This document shows, piece after piece, positions 36,095-44,912 of a stretch of DNA of 64,000 nt (the stretch's first letter is position 1; the number at the start of each line of letters is the position of its first letter). Origin of the DNA: JAFGGT01 sp036733165 (GTDB lineage: Archaea > Methanobacteriota_B > Thermococci > Methanofastidiosales > NM3); NCBI GenBank assembly GCA_036733165.1, contig DAINBB010000006.1:4677-68676 (forward strand). The letters are read 5' to 3'. A model generated the notes under the pieces. It was not told the DNA's origin, did no database searches, and saw nothing but the letters and a program-made list of their open reading frames with translations. The translations under genes and the position numbers were made by a program.

Positions 36095-36159
36095 CAATTG
36101 GCATCGCTATTCGCCGTTTCCTATTCTATTACCCTTGATTTTGAACGATGAGGCATGGA

Positions 36160-37707
36160 TTATCTGATAAGCTTCCTGCTGACAACGACAACGAAGAAGG
36201 CGAGCACGAAGGCGCCCAAAAAGGCCTCGCTGATCGCAAGGAGCTGGAAGTCGGGTTTCGGCTGATAGTCGCCGTAACCCAACGTGGTGAACGTCACCGC
36301 GCTGAAGTACAGCGATTCCTTGAAGGAGGGGATGAAACTGGCATCGCCCATCGATATCCCTCCGACGTACCAGTAGACGAAGGCGTAGAGGAGTATGAGC
36401 GCCAGGGAAGTGCCAAGCACCCTCGTGGGGCTCTCTCCATACCTTGAAGTATGATACAACAGCTTGTTCAACGCCCAGTTGCCCCAGCTCTCCACCTTTG
36501 CAAGGACAGTAAACGCCCTGCTGTCCCTCTTTCCGAAGGATATCGGCAGATAGTACCTGAGGAACTTGTTCTCCTTGAGCCTCTCGCTCTCGATCTTGGA
36601 CGTGATCCTTTGGATCCTCCCCTTGACTATCCATTCCCGTATGTAGTATTGCCCGGACCTGTTGTAAAGGTCCTCGCCGTTGAAGTAGTTCTTGAAGTCG
36701 ATGTACATCGATACGGCCTCGTCATAAAGTCTCAGGGCCTCTTCATTCTCGCCTCCGTACTCGGCATCGTTCGCCCGTCTCTCCGTTATCAGGATATCGT
36801 CGACCTTCGCATACCTCAGGTTCTTCATGCCCTCTATCTTGGTGTTGAAGGTGTCTGCATTATGCAGGTTCGCATTGCTGATGTCTGCTCCCTTGAGATT
36901 TGCCCCCCTGAGGATCGCGTCCTCGAGATTTGCATCCTCAAGACCGGCGTTCTCTATGTTGCTGTCCCTGAAGTTGGCCCTTTGGAGCGAGGCGCCCTGC
37001 ATGTACACGTTCTTCAGGTGCGCCTTGGCAAAGTCGGCCTCCTGCAGGTTGCTGTTGGATAGGATTACCCCCTCCAGATTCGAATACTTGAGGTCAGTGT
37101 TTCTCAGGTCTGCGCCACGGATATTGCTGCCCTTGAGATTAGTCCCCCGGAGGTCTGCCTCCCTGAGGTCCGCTATCTGCAGATCGGCCCCATCGAGCTC
37201 GGCGCCCCTCATAACAGCATTTCTGAGGGATGAGTGCAAAAGTATCGCGTTCTTCAGGCTCGCGTCCAGTAGACTGGAACGGTCAAGTTGGGCGCCGGTC
37301 ATTATGGCGTTGTTGAAGTTCGCCCAAGAGAGGTCGGAGTTGTTCATATAGCAGTTTGCCATTATCGCCCCTTCGAAGTTCGCATACTTCAGAAAGGAGC
37401 TCCTGAGGTCGGCCATCCGCATCTCGGCCCTTGAGAAGTTGGCCTCCTTGGCCCTTATTCCTGAAAGTTTGGCCTCCTCTAGGCTGGCGCCCTGAAGGTT
37501 GGCGTTCGCAAGGGAGCACCTCTCCATGTTGGCAGAGTCCATGTTGGCTCGGACAAGATAGGCCTCATCAAGGTCGAGCCCGGCGAAGTCGCCTCCCTTG
37601 AGGTCCTTGTCCTCGACCTTCTCGTGCCATATGCAGACATCCTTTCCTTCCTGCGCCTCATATGGACATTCCTTGTCCCTGTTCCCGTAGGTGTGATTGC
37701 ACTTCAT
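36160..37707 (-). CDS. Pentapeptide-repeat potassium channel
   Basis: A 515-residue fusion. A cysteine/His N-terminus (MKCNHTYGNRDKECPYEAQEGKDVCIWHEK) is followed by pentapeptide repeats (A[D/N]LxxAxLxx type) from about residue 38 to 265, forming a right-handed beta-helix. After a basic linker is a two-TM pore module: TM1 LGTSLALILLYAFVYWYV, selectivity filter TFTTLGYGDYQ, TM2 LLAISEAFLGAFVLAFFVVVV. The filter TLGYGD is that of K+ channels. ATG at 37707 is 26 bases after a TATA box (tatataaag); a longer frame to 37827 crosses it and is rejected. Confidence 0.82.
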   Translation of the reverse strand: MKCNHTYGNRDKECPYEAQEGKDVCIWHEKVEDKDLKGGDFAGLDLDEAYLVRANMDSANMERCSLANANLQGASLEEAKLSGIRAKEANFSRAEMRMADLRSSFLKYANFEGAIMANCYMNNSDLSWANFNNAIMTGAQLDRSSLLDASLKNAILLHSSLRNAVMRGAELDGADLQIADLREADLRGTNLKGSNIRGADLRNTDLKYSNLEGVILSNSNLQEADFAKAHLKNVYMQGASLQRANFRDSNIENAGLEDANLEDAILRGANLKGADISNANLHNADTFNTKIEGMKNLRYAKVDDILITERRANDAEYGGENEEALRLYDEAVSMYIDFKNYFNGEDLYNRSGQYYIREWIVKGRIQRITSKIESERLKENKFLRYYLPISFGKRDSRAFTVLAKVESWGNWALNKLLYHTSRYGESPTRVLGTSLALILLYAFVYWYVGGISMGDASFIPSFKESLYFSAVTFTTLGYGDYQPKPDFQLLAISEAFLGAFVLAFFVVVVSRKLIR

Positions 37708-37774
37708 CTTTTCATATATCTTTATATATGATGTTCTAATATAATTTGCCGTAAAAGAACGGTAAGGTGATAAC

Positions 37775-38362
37775 ATTTCGGAAGATTTCGTACTGGAGGC
37801 CGAGTTCAGGCCGTCCCCTAAATACAAGACACTTCTTTATCAGTACGTTCTCATTACATTTGCCGCGCTGATACTTCCATGGTGGCTGCCCGTGGTCCTG
37901 TTCGCGCCATCCCCGGCGCCTCTTGCCGCCACGATCATTGCAGCGCTGCTCATTGCCTGCATATTTCTCCCGCTGCTCTATTGGGTGCCAAGATATTACG
38001 ATTCGGTCGTATATAGGGTGGATGGGGAAGAGATCTCCTGGAAGAGGGGTGTTTGGTTCAAGAACACGGGAATAGTGCCATATTCGAAGGTGACCAACGT
38101 GGACATCGGCCAGGGCCCCCTTTCAAGAAGGATGGGGCTCTCGACAGTTAAGGTGCAGACGGCCGGATATTCCGCCACATCAGGTTCGAAGGCCGAGCTC
38201 AGCATGAGCGGGATAGAGAGGGACGAGGAACTTCGCGAACTGATAGTATCCCAAATAAGGTCAGGGAGAACAGGCGTCGCCAGGCCCACGAAGGAAGGGG
38301 CCGTTGAAGAAAGCATACTGGCCGAACTGAAGGCCATACGGGTGCTGATGGAGAAAAAATGA
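37775..38362 (+). CDS. Bacterial PH-domain (YdbS-like) membrane protein with a probable ATT start codon
   Basis: A 195-residue protein. Two hydrophobic segments (VLITFAALILPWWLPVVL and a following one ending ILPLLYWVPRYY) precede a bPH2 domain (DSVVYRVDGEEISWKRGVWFKNTGIVPYSKVTNVDIGQGPLSRRMGL, then VKVQTAGYS). The first ATG/GTG/TTG in frame is GTG at 37892, which would remove the first TM. Upstream the frame stays open and reads SEDFVLEAEFRPSPKYKTLL. It begins with ATT at 37775, three bases after a perfect GGTGAT site. I take ATT as the initiator; an unseen base error is the alternative. Confidence 0.65.
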   Translation: MSEDFVLEAEFRPSPKYKTLLYQYVLITFAALILPWWLPVVLFAPSPAPLAATIIAALLIACIFLPLLYWVPRYYDSVVYRVDGEEISWKRGVWFKNTGIVPYSKVTNVDIGQGPLSRRMGLSTVKVQTAGYSATSGSKAELSMSGIERDEELRELIVSQIRSGRTGVARPTKEGAVEESILAELKAIRVLMEKK

Positions 38363-39520
38363 TTATATCAACGAGGCCAGGTATGGAAACGCTATCACAG
38401 TGCCTATTGTGGACCCAAGATTGGCGAATGCCACCACCAGGAGCGTTCTTGTGATCTTGTTCCTCCACAGGTCCCAGATGGAACTGATGCTGCTTAGTTC
38501 CTCGAAGTCCTTTACCTTGGGCTTTCTCAGGTAGGCTTCTGAAAGCCCAGCGAACCAGCCCGCGGCCACGGTGGGATTCAGGGATGTGAACGGTGCAACG
38601 AGGAAGGAGACGACTGCCGAGATCGGATGTCCCAGTGCGCATATGGCGCCTATTGCGGAAAGGGTGCCGTTGATCAGGAACCATCTCTTGAGCATCGTAA
38701 GGGTCACATCGCTTCCGTGGGCGAAGAATCCCCATACAAGGAGGGATACGAAGAGAAGCGGTACTGCCCACATCACTATCTTCAGATAGCTCCTTCCCGG
38801 GGGGATGGTCTCAAGCGATCTGGTGTCGATGTCCCTTTCCAGCCCGGAGACTATGCCGTTCATGTGTCCCGCGCCGACAACTGCCACCATCTTCTTGTTA
38901 TCCTTGCCTTTCAGGACCTCCTTTATCTTCCCGGCGATGTAGGCGTCCCTCTCGTCTATCAGCGTGCTCTTGATGTTGGGTATCTCGCCGGAGAGCTCCT
39001 CCAGCATGGAGTTGAGCATGTCCTCCTCCTTGATCTTCTCTATCATCTCCTCGTTGATCTCCTCGCCTTCCTCCAGGAAGGAGAACATGATGGAGTACAG
39101 TATCTTGAGCTTCTCCCGCAGGGACATGTTCTTCCACGCCCTCTTGAACGTGATGTTTATGTCCCTGTCCAGGAGCGCGAGCTCCGATGATTCGCCAGCG
39201 AGCTCGATGGCCTCCATCATCTCGGCGCCGGGCGTGGTCCCGAGTTCCTCGCCAAGCCTCTTCTGATAGTTGGAGAGCATCACGTTGGCCAGGAACATAT
39301 GGGATTTTCCCTCCCTGATGATCTTGTATATGTCCTTGTTCTTCCAGGAGTCCTTGTCCATGATGTTGGAGTACCTTCCCTCGTCCAGCTCCACGCCGAT
39401 GATGTCGGGACGATTCTCCAGAATGGTGTCCTTTACCTCTTCCCTGCTCTTCTTTGAGATGTGGGCCGTGCCCACTATAAGCACCTCGTTACTGCCGACC
39501 CTGGAAGTTTTGACGGTCAT
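38363..39520 (-). CDS. TraB/PrgY family membrane protein
   Basis: A 385-residue protein. The N-terminal TraB domain shows VLIVGTAHISKKSREEV, VELDEGRY, LALLDRDINITFKRAW and VAVVGAGHMNGI. The C-terminal third contains several TMs, with IGAICALGHPISAVVSFLVAPFTSLNP typical of archaeal TraB. The family was named after pheromone shutdown in enterococci; its function in archaea is unknown. ATG at 39520 is leaderless relative to a TATA element (ctatttaaacc); the longer frame to 39619 crosses it and is rejected. Confidence 0.85.
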   Translation of the reverse strand: MTVKTSRVGSNEVLIVGTAHISKKSREEVKDTILENRPDIIGVELDEGRYSNIMDKDSWKNKDIYKIIREGKSHMFLANVMLSNYQKRLGEELGTTPGAEMMEAIELAGESSELALLDRDINITFKRAWKNMSLREKLKILYSIMFSFLEEGEEINEEMIEKIKEEDMLNSMLEELSGEIPNIKSTLIDERDAYIAGKIKEVLKGKDNKKMVAVVGAGHMNGIVSGLERDIDTRSLETIPPGRSYLKIVMWAVPLLFVSLLVWGFFAHGSDVTLTMLKRWFLINGTLSAIGAICALGHPISAVVSFLVAPFTSLNPTVAAGWFAGLSEAYLRKPKVKDFEELSSISSIWDLWRNKITRTLLVVAFANLGSTIGTVIAFPYLASLI

Positions 39521-39574
39521 CAAATTATAGCGTGAAGTAGGGTTTAAATAGCTTTTCAGCATTATTTTTGGTAT

Positions 39575-40756
39575 ATGAAGATAAGGTCGGTCACTGCACA
39601 TATAGATCCGGAACGCCATGATATGGGCGTTGCTGCGGAAATGCTTGCAGCATCAAGGAACGCCTTCCCCTTCGAGGTCCAGACGGTCAGGGCCTCTGTC
39701 ACACCCATAAACGGCAGGTATGACAGCAAGGAAGAGGCTCTCAGCGCGGCAACGGACCTGCAGGAGTGGGCAGTCTCCTCGAATGTCGATTATGTCGGAG
39801 GATTTGGCCTGGGGACGTATCCGGCCCCGGGGGATGTCAGATTCCTTAGATGGCTTCCGGACATCTTTGATAGCGCGGAGAGGATTTTCTCCAATTGTCA
39901 AGTGGCATGGGGCAAGACTGTCAGCATCTGCGCCGCAAGGGAATGTTCAAGGTTGGTAAAGGTCCTCTCGATGGTAGAGGACGGATTCATGAACCTGAGG
40001 TTTGCGGGACTTTACAACTGTCAGCCCGATAATCCGTTCTTTCCTGCCTCATACGCCTCTGGCGACGTTCCGAGATTCTCCATCTCGATAGAGGGGGCCG
40101 ACATAGCTTCCGCGGCCTTTGCCGATGCGGGCTCGCTCTCAGATGCCAGGAACAGATTCCTGCAGCTCATGAGGGACAGGTATTGTGACATACTGGCGTC
40201 ATCCATCGTGTTGGAGGAGGAGCATGGCATCGCCTTTGCCGGCATGGACTTCACGCTCGCACCGACCCCCGGTAAGGACGGAAGCATCGCCAACGCCCTG
40301 GAATCCCTTGGGCATGGGGAGTTTGGCGGACCTGGAACGCTTTTCCTGTCCAGTTTCCTTTCCGATTGCATCAAGTCCCTGGGCGGCCGCATAGGATTTT
40401 CAGGTCTTATGTATCCGGTGATGGAGGACGGCGTGATATCGGAGAGGGTATCTCAGCAAAGGTTGTCCATCGATTCTCTGCTATCATATTCCTCTGTTTG
40501 CGGTACCGGTCTCGACTGTGTTCCGTTGCCAGGGAACATATCGGAGAGGGCACTCCTATCGTTGATGATGGATGTTGCGGGCCTTTCATGCAGGCTTGGA
40601 AAACCTCTGACAACGAGGCTATTTCCCGTCTTTGGGAAGGGGCCCGGGGACATGACGACGTTTGACTTTCCTTACTTCTCTAACACCAGGATCATGGAGG
40701 CCGGGGAGCCAGGCCTTTTGGGATTTGATGAGGACGAGTTCAGGTTCGATGTTTAG
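39575..40756 (+). CDS. DUF711/UPF0210 family protein
   Basis: A 393-residue protein with family landmarks: CQPDNPFFPASYA, MDFTLAPTPGKDGSIA, LGHGEFGGPGTLF, IGFSGLMYPVMEDG and LSIDSLLSYSSVCGTGLDCVPLPG. DUF711 proteins form a conserved fold related to glycyl-radical-like barrels without proven activity. It is convergent with the DUF504 gene, sharing 17 bases. A decayed copy of its 3' part appears near 43070-43130. Confidence 0.85.
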   Translation: MKIRSVTAHIDPERHDMGVAAEMLAASRNAFPFEVQTVRASVTPINGRYDSKEEALSAATDLQEWAVSSNVDYVGGFGLGTYPAPGDVRFLRWLPDIFDSAERIFSNCQVAWGKTVSICAARECSRLVKVLSMVEDGFMNLRFAGLYNCQPDNPFFPASYASGDVPRFSISIEGADIASAAFADAGSLSDARNRFLQLMRDRYCDILASSIVLEEEHGIAFAGMDFTLAPTPGKDGSIANALESLGHGEFGGPGTLFLSSFLSDCIKSLGGRIGFSGLMYPVMEDGVISERVSQQRLSIDSLLSYSSVCGTGLDCVPLPGNISERALLSLMMDVAGLSCRLGKPLTTRLFPVFGKGPGDMTTFDFPYFSNTRIMEAGEPGLLGFDEDEFRFDV

Positions 40757-41006
40757 GAGACCTCTTCTCCCATGCTGTCCTTCCGTTGGCATCCAAGACC
40801 CTTAACACCCTGTGATATGGGATGTAGGTCTCTATCCCATCATCGTCGAGCAGCATGAAGTCGGAGGTACAGAGGGATTCTATCCTTGTGAAGGGGATTG
40901 AAATCTCATCGTTCGGCGCACCTCTGTGTAGATAGGTCACGGTGTATTCATCTTCATGATAGTCCGGATGCCATTTGATCTTGTTCAACATCTCGCGGGC
41001 CCTCAT
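40740..41006 (-). CDS. DUF504/UPF0248 family protein
   Basis: An 88-residue protein. The pattern LNKIKWHPDYHEDEYTVTYLHRGAP...ISIPFTRIESL...IPYHRVLRV is that of UPF0248/DUF504, a small archaeal RNA-associated-looking family of unknown role. It overlaps the 3' end of the DUF711 gene by 17 bases. Confidence 0.82.
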   Translation of the reverse strand: MRAREMLNKIKWHPDYHEDEYTVTYLHRGAPNDEISIPFTRIESLCTSDFMLLDDDGIETYIPYHRVLRVLDANGRTAWEKRSPKHRT

Positions 41007-41069
41007 AGTATCACACGGCCTTATGAAACATATTAAAGATTTATATTATTAATAGCTGTCTAGGTCTAT

Positions 41070-41534
41070 ATGAAAAACGAATACCTCTCAAAGATATCGG
41101 ATTACATAAGGGAAAACGGAGTCGATTGCGAACTCAGGGAGTTCCCGGATTCATGCCATTCCGTCCAGGAGGCGTGCAAGGCAGCTGATGCCACACCGGA
41201 GGAGTTTGTAAAGTCGGTGTGTTTCATCTCCGATGGGCAGCTGCTGGTGGGGATAGTTGGCGGCAATGACAGGGCATCGACAAAAAGGATGGCAAGGCTG
41301 CTGGAAAGGGATGAGGTCAGACTGGCCACACAGAACGAGGTGATGGCAATGACGGGGTTCCCTGCAGGCGGCGTGCCGCCCTTCGGCTACGATGCCGTAT
41401 TCCTCATTGACGAGAATGTCATGGAAAGGCGCGCGGTGTGGGCGGGCGGCGGCTCAGACAGGGCCCTGATAAAGATAAGACCCCAAGAAATAAAAAGAAT
41501 AACGGATGCAAATGTTGTTAGAATAAGAAAATAA
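41070..41534 (+). CDS. YbaK/EbsC-type aminoacyl-tRNA deacylase
   Basis: A 154-residue protein of the YbaK/ProX family. Signs are the catalytic-site lysine in EEFVKSVCFIS, TKRMARLLERDEVRLAT, TGFPAGGVPPFGYD and WAGGGSDRALIKIRP. Such proteins hydrolyse mischarged Pro-, Cys- or Ala-tRNA. Its 3' end and downstream leader are partly repeated at 43141-43386. A TATA element (tttatattat) lies about 28 bases before the ATG. Confidence 0.83.
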   Translation: MKNEYLSKISDYIRENGVDCELREFPDSCHSVQEACKAADATPEEFVKSVCFISDGQLLVGIVGGNDRASTKRMARLLERDEVRLATQNEVMAMTGFPAGGVPPFGYDAVFLIDENVMERRAVWAGGGSDRALIKIRPQEIKRITDANVVRIRK

Positions 41535-41672
41535 TGCTCTCAGACGATTTAAATCATAATTATAATACAAGAAACGTTATGGAACGATTATAATGGTTTA
41601 TTTTACATATTATGCCATGATGGATGACGCATATTGATGAAAGATTATCCTTTCGATTGGAAAGGAATAAAA
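41450..41672 (+). repeat. Duplicated segment, copy A (deacylase 3' end and propeller leader)
   Basis: This covers the end of the deacylase gene and the leader of the first propeller gene. It matches 43165-43386 closely, including acaagaaacgttatgga, ttataatggtttatttta and gatgaaagattatccttt. The match is strongest in the noncoding leader. Confidence 0.8.
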
Positions 41673-41695
41673 TGTGCAATGTTATACTCGGGAGC

Positions 41696-43024
41696 ATGTT
41701 TCGACATTTAAAATTTGCATTGGTTCTAGCATTCATGGTATTGTTAACGCCTTCTGTGCAAGGAATGTTCCTTCCAAGTCCGGTTCCGGACGCGAGTTCT
41801 TATTTCGATAAGATTCAGGAGGGTCCATATTGGAGAACCATTCTTGATCCTGACGTGCCCCTGACCAAATATAGTATAATATCTGACATTGCCGGAACGC
41901 CCGAAGGCAATATCCTCCTGGCTGGCACAAATGTTGTTTTTATAGGACTGGTCGATGATGAAATTTATCATTCCAAACGCGGTTACGTTGCCAAGATGAC
42001 AGCTGATGGAGAGCTCCTATGGGAACAGACCATAGGCAATCATCTGGAGCTTTATGGCTGTATCGCAGTTCGGGAAGACCTCTACCTTTTGCTTGGGAGG
42101 GGCTTGGACGCATCTGATGAGAGCCAGATCATCCTGTTGGCGATCGATGGGAGCGGGTACCTCCTATGGGAGAATATAATCGAAAGCGATGCGAACGATT
42201 CCGCCTTCGACATGCAGCAGGACAAGAATGGAGATATATACATTGCTGGCCATACCGACACTGACAACGGATATGACGGACTTTTGATGAAGTTCGATGC
42301 CGATGGCAATCTTCTTTGGAGACGGACATACGACGACGGCGAGCATGAGATGTTCACCAAGATGGCATTGACAAGTGGAGGCAACATAATATTGATGGGA
42401 TCCACGAAATGGTTCGAGTTCTTACCTACTCAGATCCCCCATTACTCCAACGTCTTGGTAGTGTCGTATGATGCGGATGGCAACTTGAAGTGGTCCGTTT
42501 CCCGTGGCGGAGAGAGCGACTATACCGTCCCTCTCGATATGGAAGTGGGTCCCGACGACCTTATTGCCATAACCGGCTTTAATTCGGATTCAAAAAGGGA
42601 GCAGGAAGACATACTTTTCATGCTGGTCGACGATGAGGGAAATATATTGAACTTTGAGTCCTATCCCGGCCTCTATGACAACGACGATGACGGATATTGC
42701 ATCTTCAGGGACCAGCAGGGGACGTTCGTCATATTCGGCGAATCCGGCAGATGGGTCCCGGACCAGCTCGGCAACGGCTGGTACATGACCGACCCGTTCT
42801 ACTCGATCGTTGATGAAGAGGGTGAAGTAAGGGCCGTGTCTATGATAGATGACGATTTGCCTGATACTCCGACCTATATTCCAGCATGTTCGTTCCTTGA
42901 CCAGAATGGCCGATTGCATATAGTGTATTCCTCATACAACGAGTACAGGATTTTCATCATCAGCTTCACAGATGGAGACTCTGTGTCCTTTACAACGTTG
43001 GTCCATCGGGAATTTCCCTCATGA
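41696..43024 (+). CDS. Secreted beta-propeller-like protein, copy A
   Basis: A 442-residue exported protein. The signal peptide RHLKFALVLAFMVLLTPSVQG is followed by blades with the repeated pattern G-x-LLWEQTIG, GYLLWENIIES, GNLLWRRTYDDG and GNLKWSVSRGG. These are aspartate/glycine turns and a Trp near each strand end, as in PQQ/WD-type propellers. No PQQ-binding or catalytic residues are evident, so ligand binding is more likely. The ATG at 41696 matches the start of the paralogue at 43409; an upstream in-frame ATG at 41624 belongs to the conserved leader. Confidence 0.65.
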   Translation: MFRHLKFALVLAFMVLLTPSVQGMFLPSPVPDASSYFDKIQEGPYWRTILDPDVPLTKYSIISDIAGTPEGNILLAGTNVVFIGLVDDEIYHSKRGYVAKMTADGELLWEQTIGNHLELYGCIAVREDLYLLLGRGLDASDESQIILLAIDGSGYLLWENIIESDANDSAFDMQQDKNGDIYIAGHTDTDNGYDGLLMKFDADGNLLWRRTYDDGEHEMFTKMALTSGGNIILMGSTKWFEFLPTQIPHYSNVLVVSYDADGNLKWSVSRGGESDYTVPLDMEVGPDDLIAITGFNSDSKREQEDILFMLVDDEGNILNFESYPGLYDNDDDGYCIFRDQQGTFVIFGESGRWVPDQLGNGWYMTDPFYSIVDEEGEVRAVSMIDDDLPDTPTYIPACSFLDQNGRLHIVYSSYNEYRIFIISFTDGDSVSFTTLVHREFPS

Positions 43025-43140
43025 AGTGAGAGGTCCATAGGTGAACATGTTTAGGGGACACTGGTATTTTGTCTGGGCCGCCTTGGGAGTGGGGAACATG
43101 ACATCTTTCGATTTTCTTATTTTTCAAATGCCATGACCAT

Positions 43141-43248
43141 AGACTCGAGTCTGGTCTGGACGGCAGTTCGGACCGGACTCTGATAAGGATAAGACCCTAT
43201 AAAATAAAACAAATAATTGCTGTAAATGTTGTTAGAATAAGAAATTAA
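43141..43248 (+). pseudogene. Remnant of the deacylase C-terminus
   Basis: In frame it reads GLDGSSDRTLIRIRPYKIK...VNVVRIRN and ends at TAA 43246-43248. It aligns with the intact gene's WAGGGSDRALIKIRPQEIK...ANVVRIRK. The rest of the gene is missing, so it is a relic of a tandem duplication. Confidence 0.7.
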
Positions 43249-43386
43249 CACTTTCAAACGATTTAAATCATAATTATCGTGCAAGAAACGTTATGGAATG
43301 ATTATAATGGTTTATTTTACCTAATATGTCATGATGGATGACACCTATCGATGAAAGATTATCCTTTCGATTGGAAAGGAATAAAT
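43165..43386 (+). repeat. Duplicated segment, copy B
   Basis: Counterpart of 41450-41672. It has scattered substitutions in the former coding part and higher identity in the leader before the second propeller gene. Confidence 0.8.
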
Positions 43387-43408
43387 TACGCAGAATCAAG
43401 GTTTTCCC

Positions 43409-44767
43409 ATGTTTCGTAACTTCAAAATACTGGCCTTCTTTGCAATGATGATATTTTTGATACCGTCTGTGCAAGGAATGTTTTTGCCAAATCCTTTCTT
43501 TGACGCGCCTTCATATCTTGATACTCTGGAAGAAGGACCCTATTGGAGGGAGTTGATAAATGTGGACATGCCATTGAGAAAATATGACCAGTTCATATCC
43601 AATATTATAGCTACTAGCAATGGCGACCTTTTGTTTGTAGGGACCGACTCCATCTACCAAGGCTACAATGAGGAAGGCGTTTCAGAGTATTCGAGGCATG
43701 GATACATTGCAAGGATGACAAAGGATGGCCAGCTTGTTTGGGAAAGTCTTATCGGTGATGGCCTGGAGTTTTTCGACTGTGAGGAGGTCTGTGATGATCG
43801 TTATCTTGTATTGGGCAGGGATATCAATAATGATAAGAGTGAGGTGGTACTCTTGGCCTTCGATGAGAATGGGACAGTTTTATGGAAGAGGACCATTGAA
43901 AGCGAAACAGATGATTCCGCCTTCAGGATGGCATGGGATGGGGGCACTAATGTTTACCTTGCAGGGTTTTCAGATACCGATGAGGGGTATGACGGACTTT
44001 TCATCAAGATAGATACAGAGGGAAATGTAATTTGGAAGAAGACCTATGATGATGGGGATCACGAGGTGTTTACTGAGATTGCCCTGTCCAGTGATGGGAA
44101 TGTAGTATTAGTAGGGACAAAGAAGCGGCTTGAGTTTCTTCCCATCACGACCCATTTATACTCGCAGGCCTTGGTGGTCTCCTGCAATGCGCAAGGGGAC
44201 CTGAGATGGGCGGTTAGCCAAGGATTCGACGGTGACTACACAGTCCCAACGGACCTTGAGATAGGTTCCGACGGCACGATAGCCATCACGGGACGCGTTA
44301 TATATGGGGAAATGCACGATATATTATCCATGTTGATGGACCTGGATGGAAATTTGATAGACTGCAAATCCTATCCGGGCCTCTACGAGTACGATGATTA
44401 TGGGTATGATATAATCGAACTAGAGCCAGGAACCTTTTTTGTTTTCGGTGAATCATTCAGGATTATTGTCAGTGAAAAAGATCCAATGTTATGGTGGTAC
44501 GTGAGCGATTCTTTTTATTCCAGGATAGATGAGAATGGGGAAATTGAGTTGGTCTCAACTTTCTTTGGAGATGCCCCCGCTTCATCAATGTATAGGTCCA
44601 CACCCCATTCCTCGTGCATAGACCAAGATGGACGCATATTTCTGATAATGTCTTCATGGGGGGATTATGAAGTCTATACCTTGAGTTTACTTGGAGATTC
44701 AATAATAATATTGGATAAAATTGCTGGTCAGGAATTCCCCTCCTGGAGGGAAAACCTTATAAATTGA
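43409..44767 (+). CDS. Secreted beta-propeller-like protein, copy B
   Basis: A 452-residue paralogue of the protein at 41696. It has the same signal peptide type (RNFKILAFFAMMIFLIPSVQG), the same MFLPNP start of the mature chain and the same blade pattern (GQLVWESLIG, GTVLWKRTIES, GNVIWKKTYDDG, GDLRWAVSQG). The copies differ throughout, so both have been maintained since duplication. It lacks a membrane anchor and is probably released or bound to the S-layer. It ends 25 bases before tRNA-Cys. Confidence 0.65.
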   Translation: MFRNFKILAFFAMMIFLIPSVQGMFLPNPFFDAPSYLDTLEEGPYWRELINVDMPLRKYDQFISNIIATSNGDLLFVGTDSIYQGYNEEGVSEYSRHGYIARMTKDGQLVWESLIGDGLEFFDCEEVCDDRYLVLGRDINNDKSEVVLLAFDENGTVLWKRTIESETDDSAFRMAWDGGTNVYLAGFSDTDEGYDGLFIKIDTEGNVIWKKTYDDGDHEVFTEIALSSDGNVVLVGTKKRLEFLPITTHLYSQALVVSCNAQGDLRWAVSQGFDGDYTVPTDLEIGSDGTIAITGRVIYGEMHDILSMLMDLDGNLIDCKSYPGLYEYDDYGYDIIELEPGTFFVFGESFRIIVSEKDPMLWWYVSDSFYSRIDENGEIELVSTFFGDAPASSMYRSTPHSSCIDQDGRIFLIMSSWGDYEVYTLSLLGDSIIILDKIAGQEFPSWRENLIN

Positions 44768-44792
44768 CATATTTAGGGAATACTGATTTTTT

Positions 44793-44866
44793 GCCGGGGT
44801 CGCCTAGCGGCTTGGCAGTGGACTGCAGATCCTCGCACGGGAGTTCAAATCTCTCCCCCGGCTCCA
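44793..44866 (+). tRNA. tRNA-Cys (anticodon GCA), CCA encoded
   Basis: Acceptor GCCGGGG pairs with CCCCGGC, the D arm is GCC...GGC, the anticodon loop CTGCAGA gives GCA, and the T arm is GGGAG-TTCAAAT-CTCTC. Discriminator T is followed by encoded CCA. One anticodon-stem position is a T-T mismatch. It is followed by the gene for the enzyme that makes cysteine on this tRNA. Confidence 0.92.
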
Positions 44867-44912
44867 TTGATTTTATATTCTATCAGTGCGTCAATTTCTC
44901 AAGGTGATGATT

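Larger units (their letters stand above)
43025..43408 (+). other. Decayed duplication spacer between the two propeller genes
   Basis: There are 384 bases without an intact gene. It holds remnants of the 3' ends of the DUF711 gene (about 43085-43125, reading NMTSFDFLIF versus DMTTFDFPYF) and of the deacylase gene (43141-43248), then the duplicated leader. The stretch 43070-43095 also resembles the start of the tRNA-Cys gene at 44793; that match is tentative. Confidence 0.6.
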
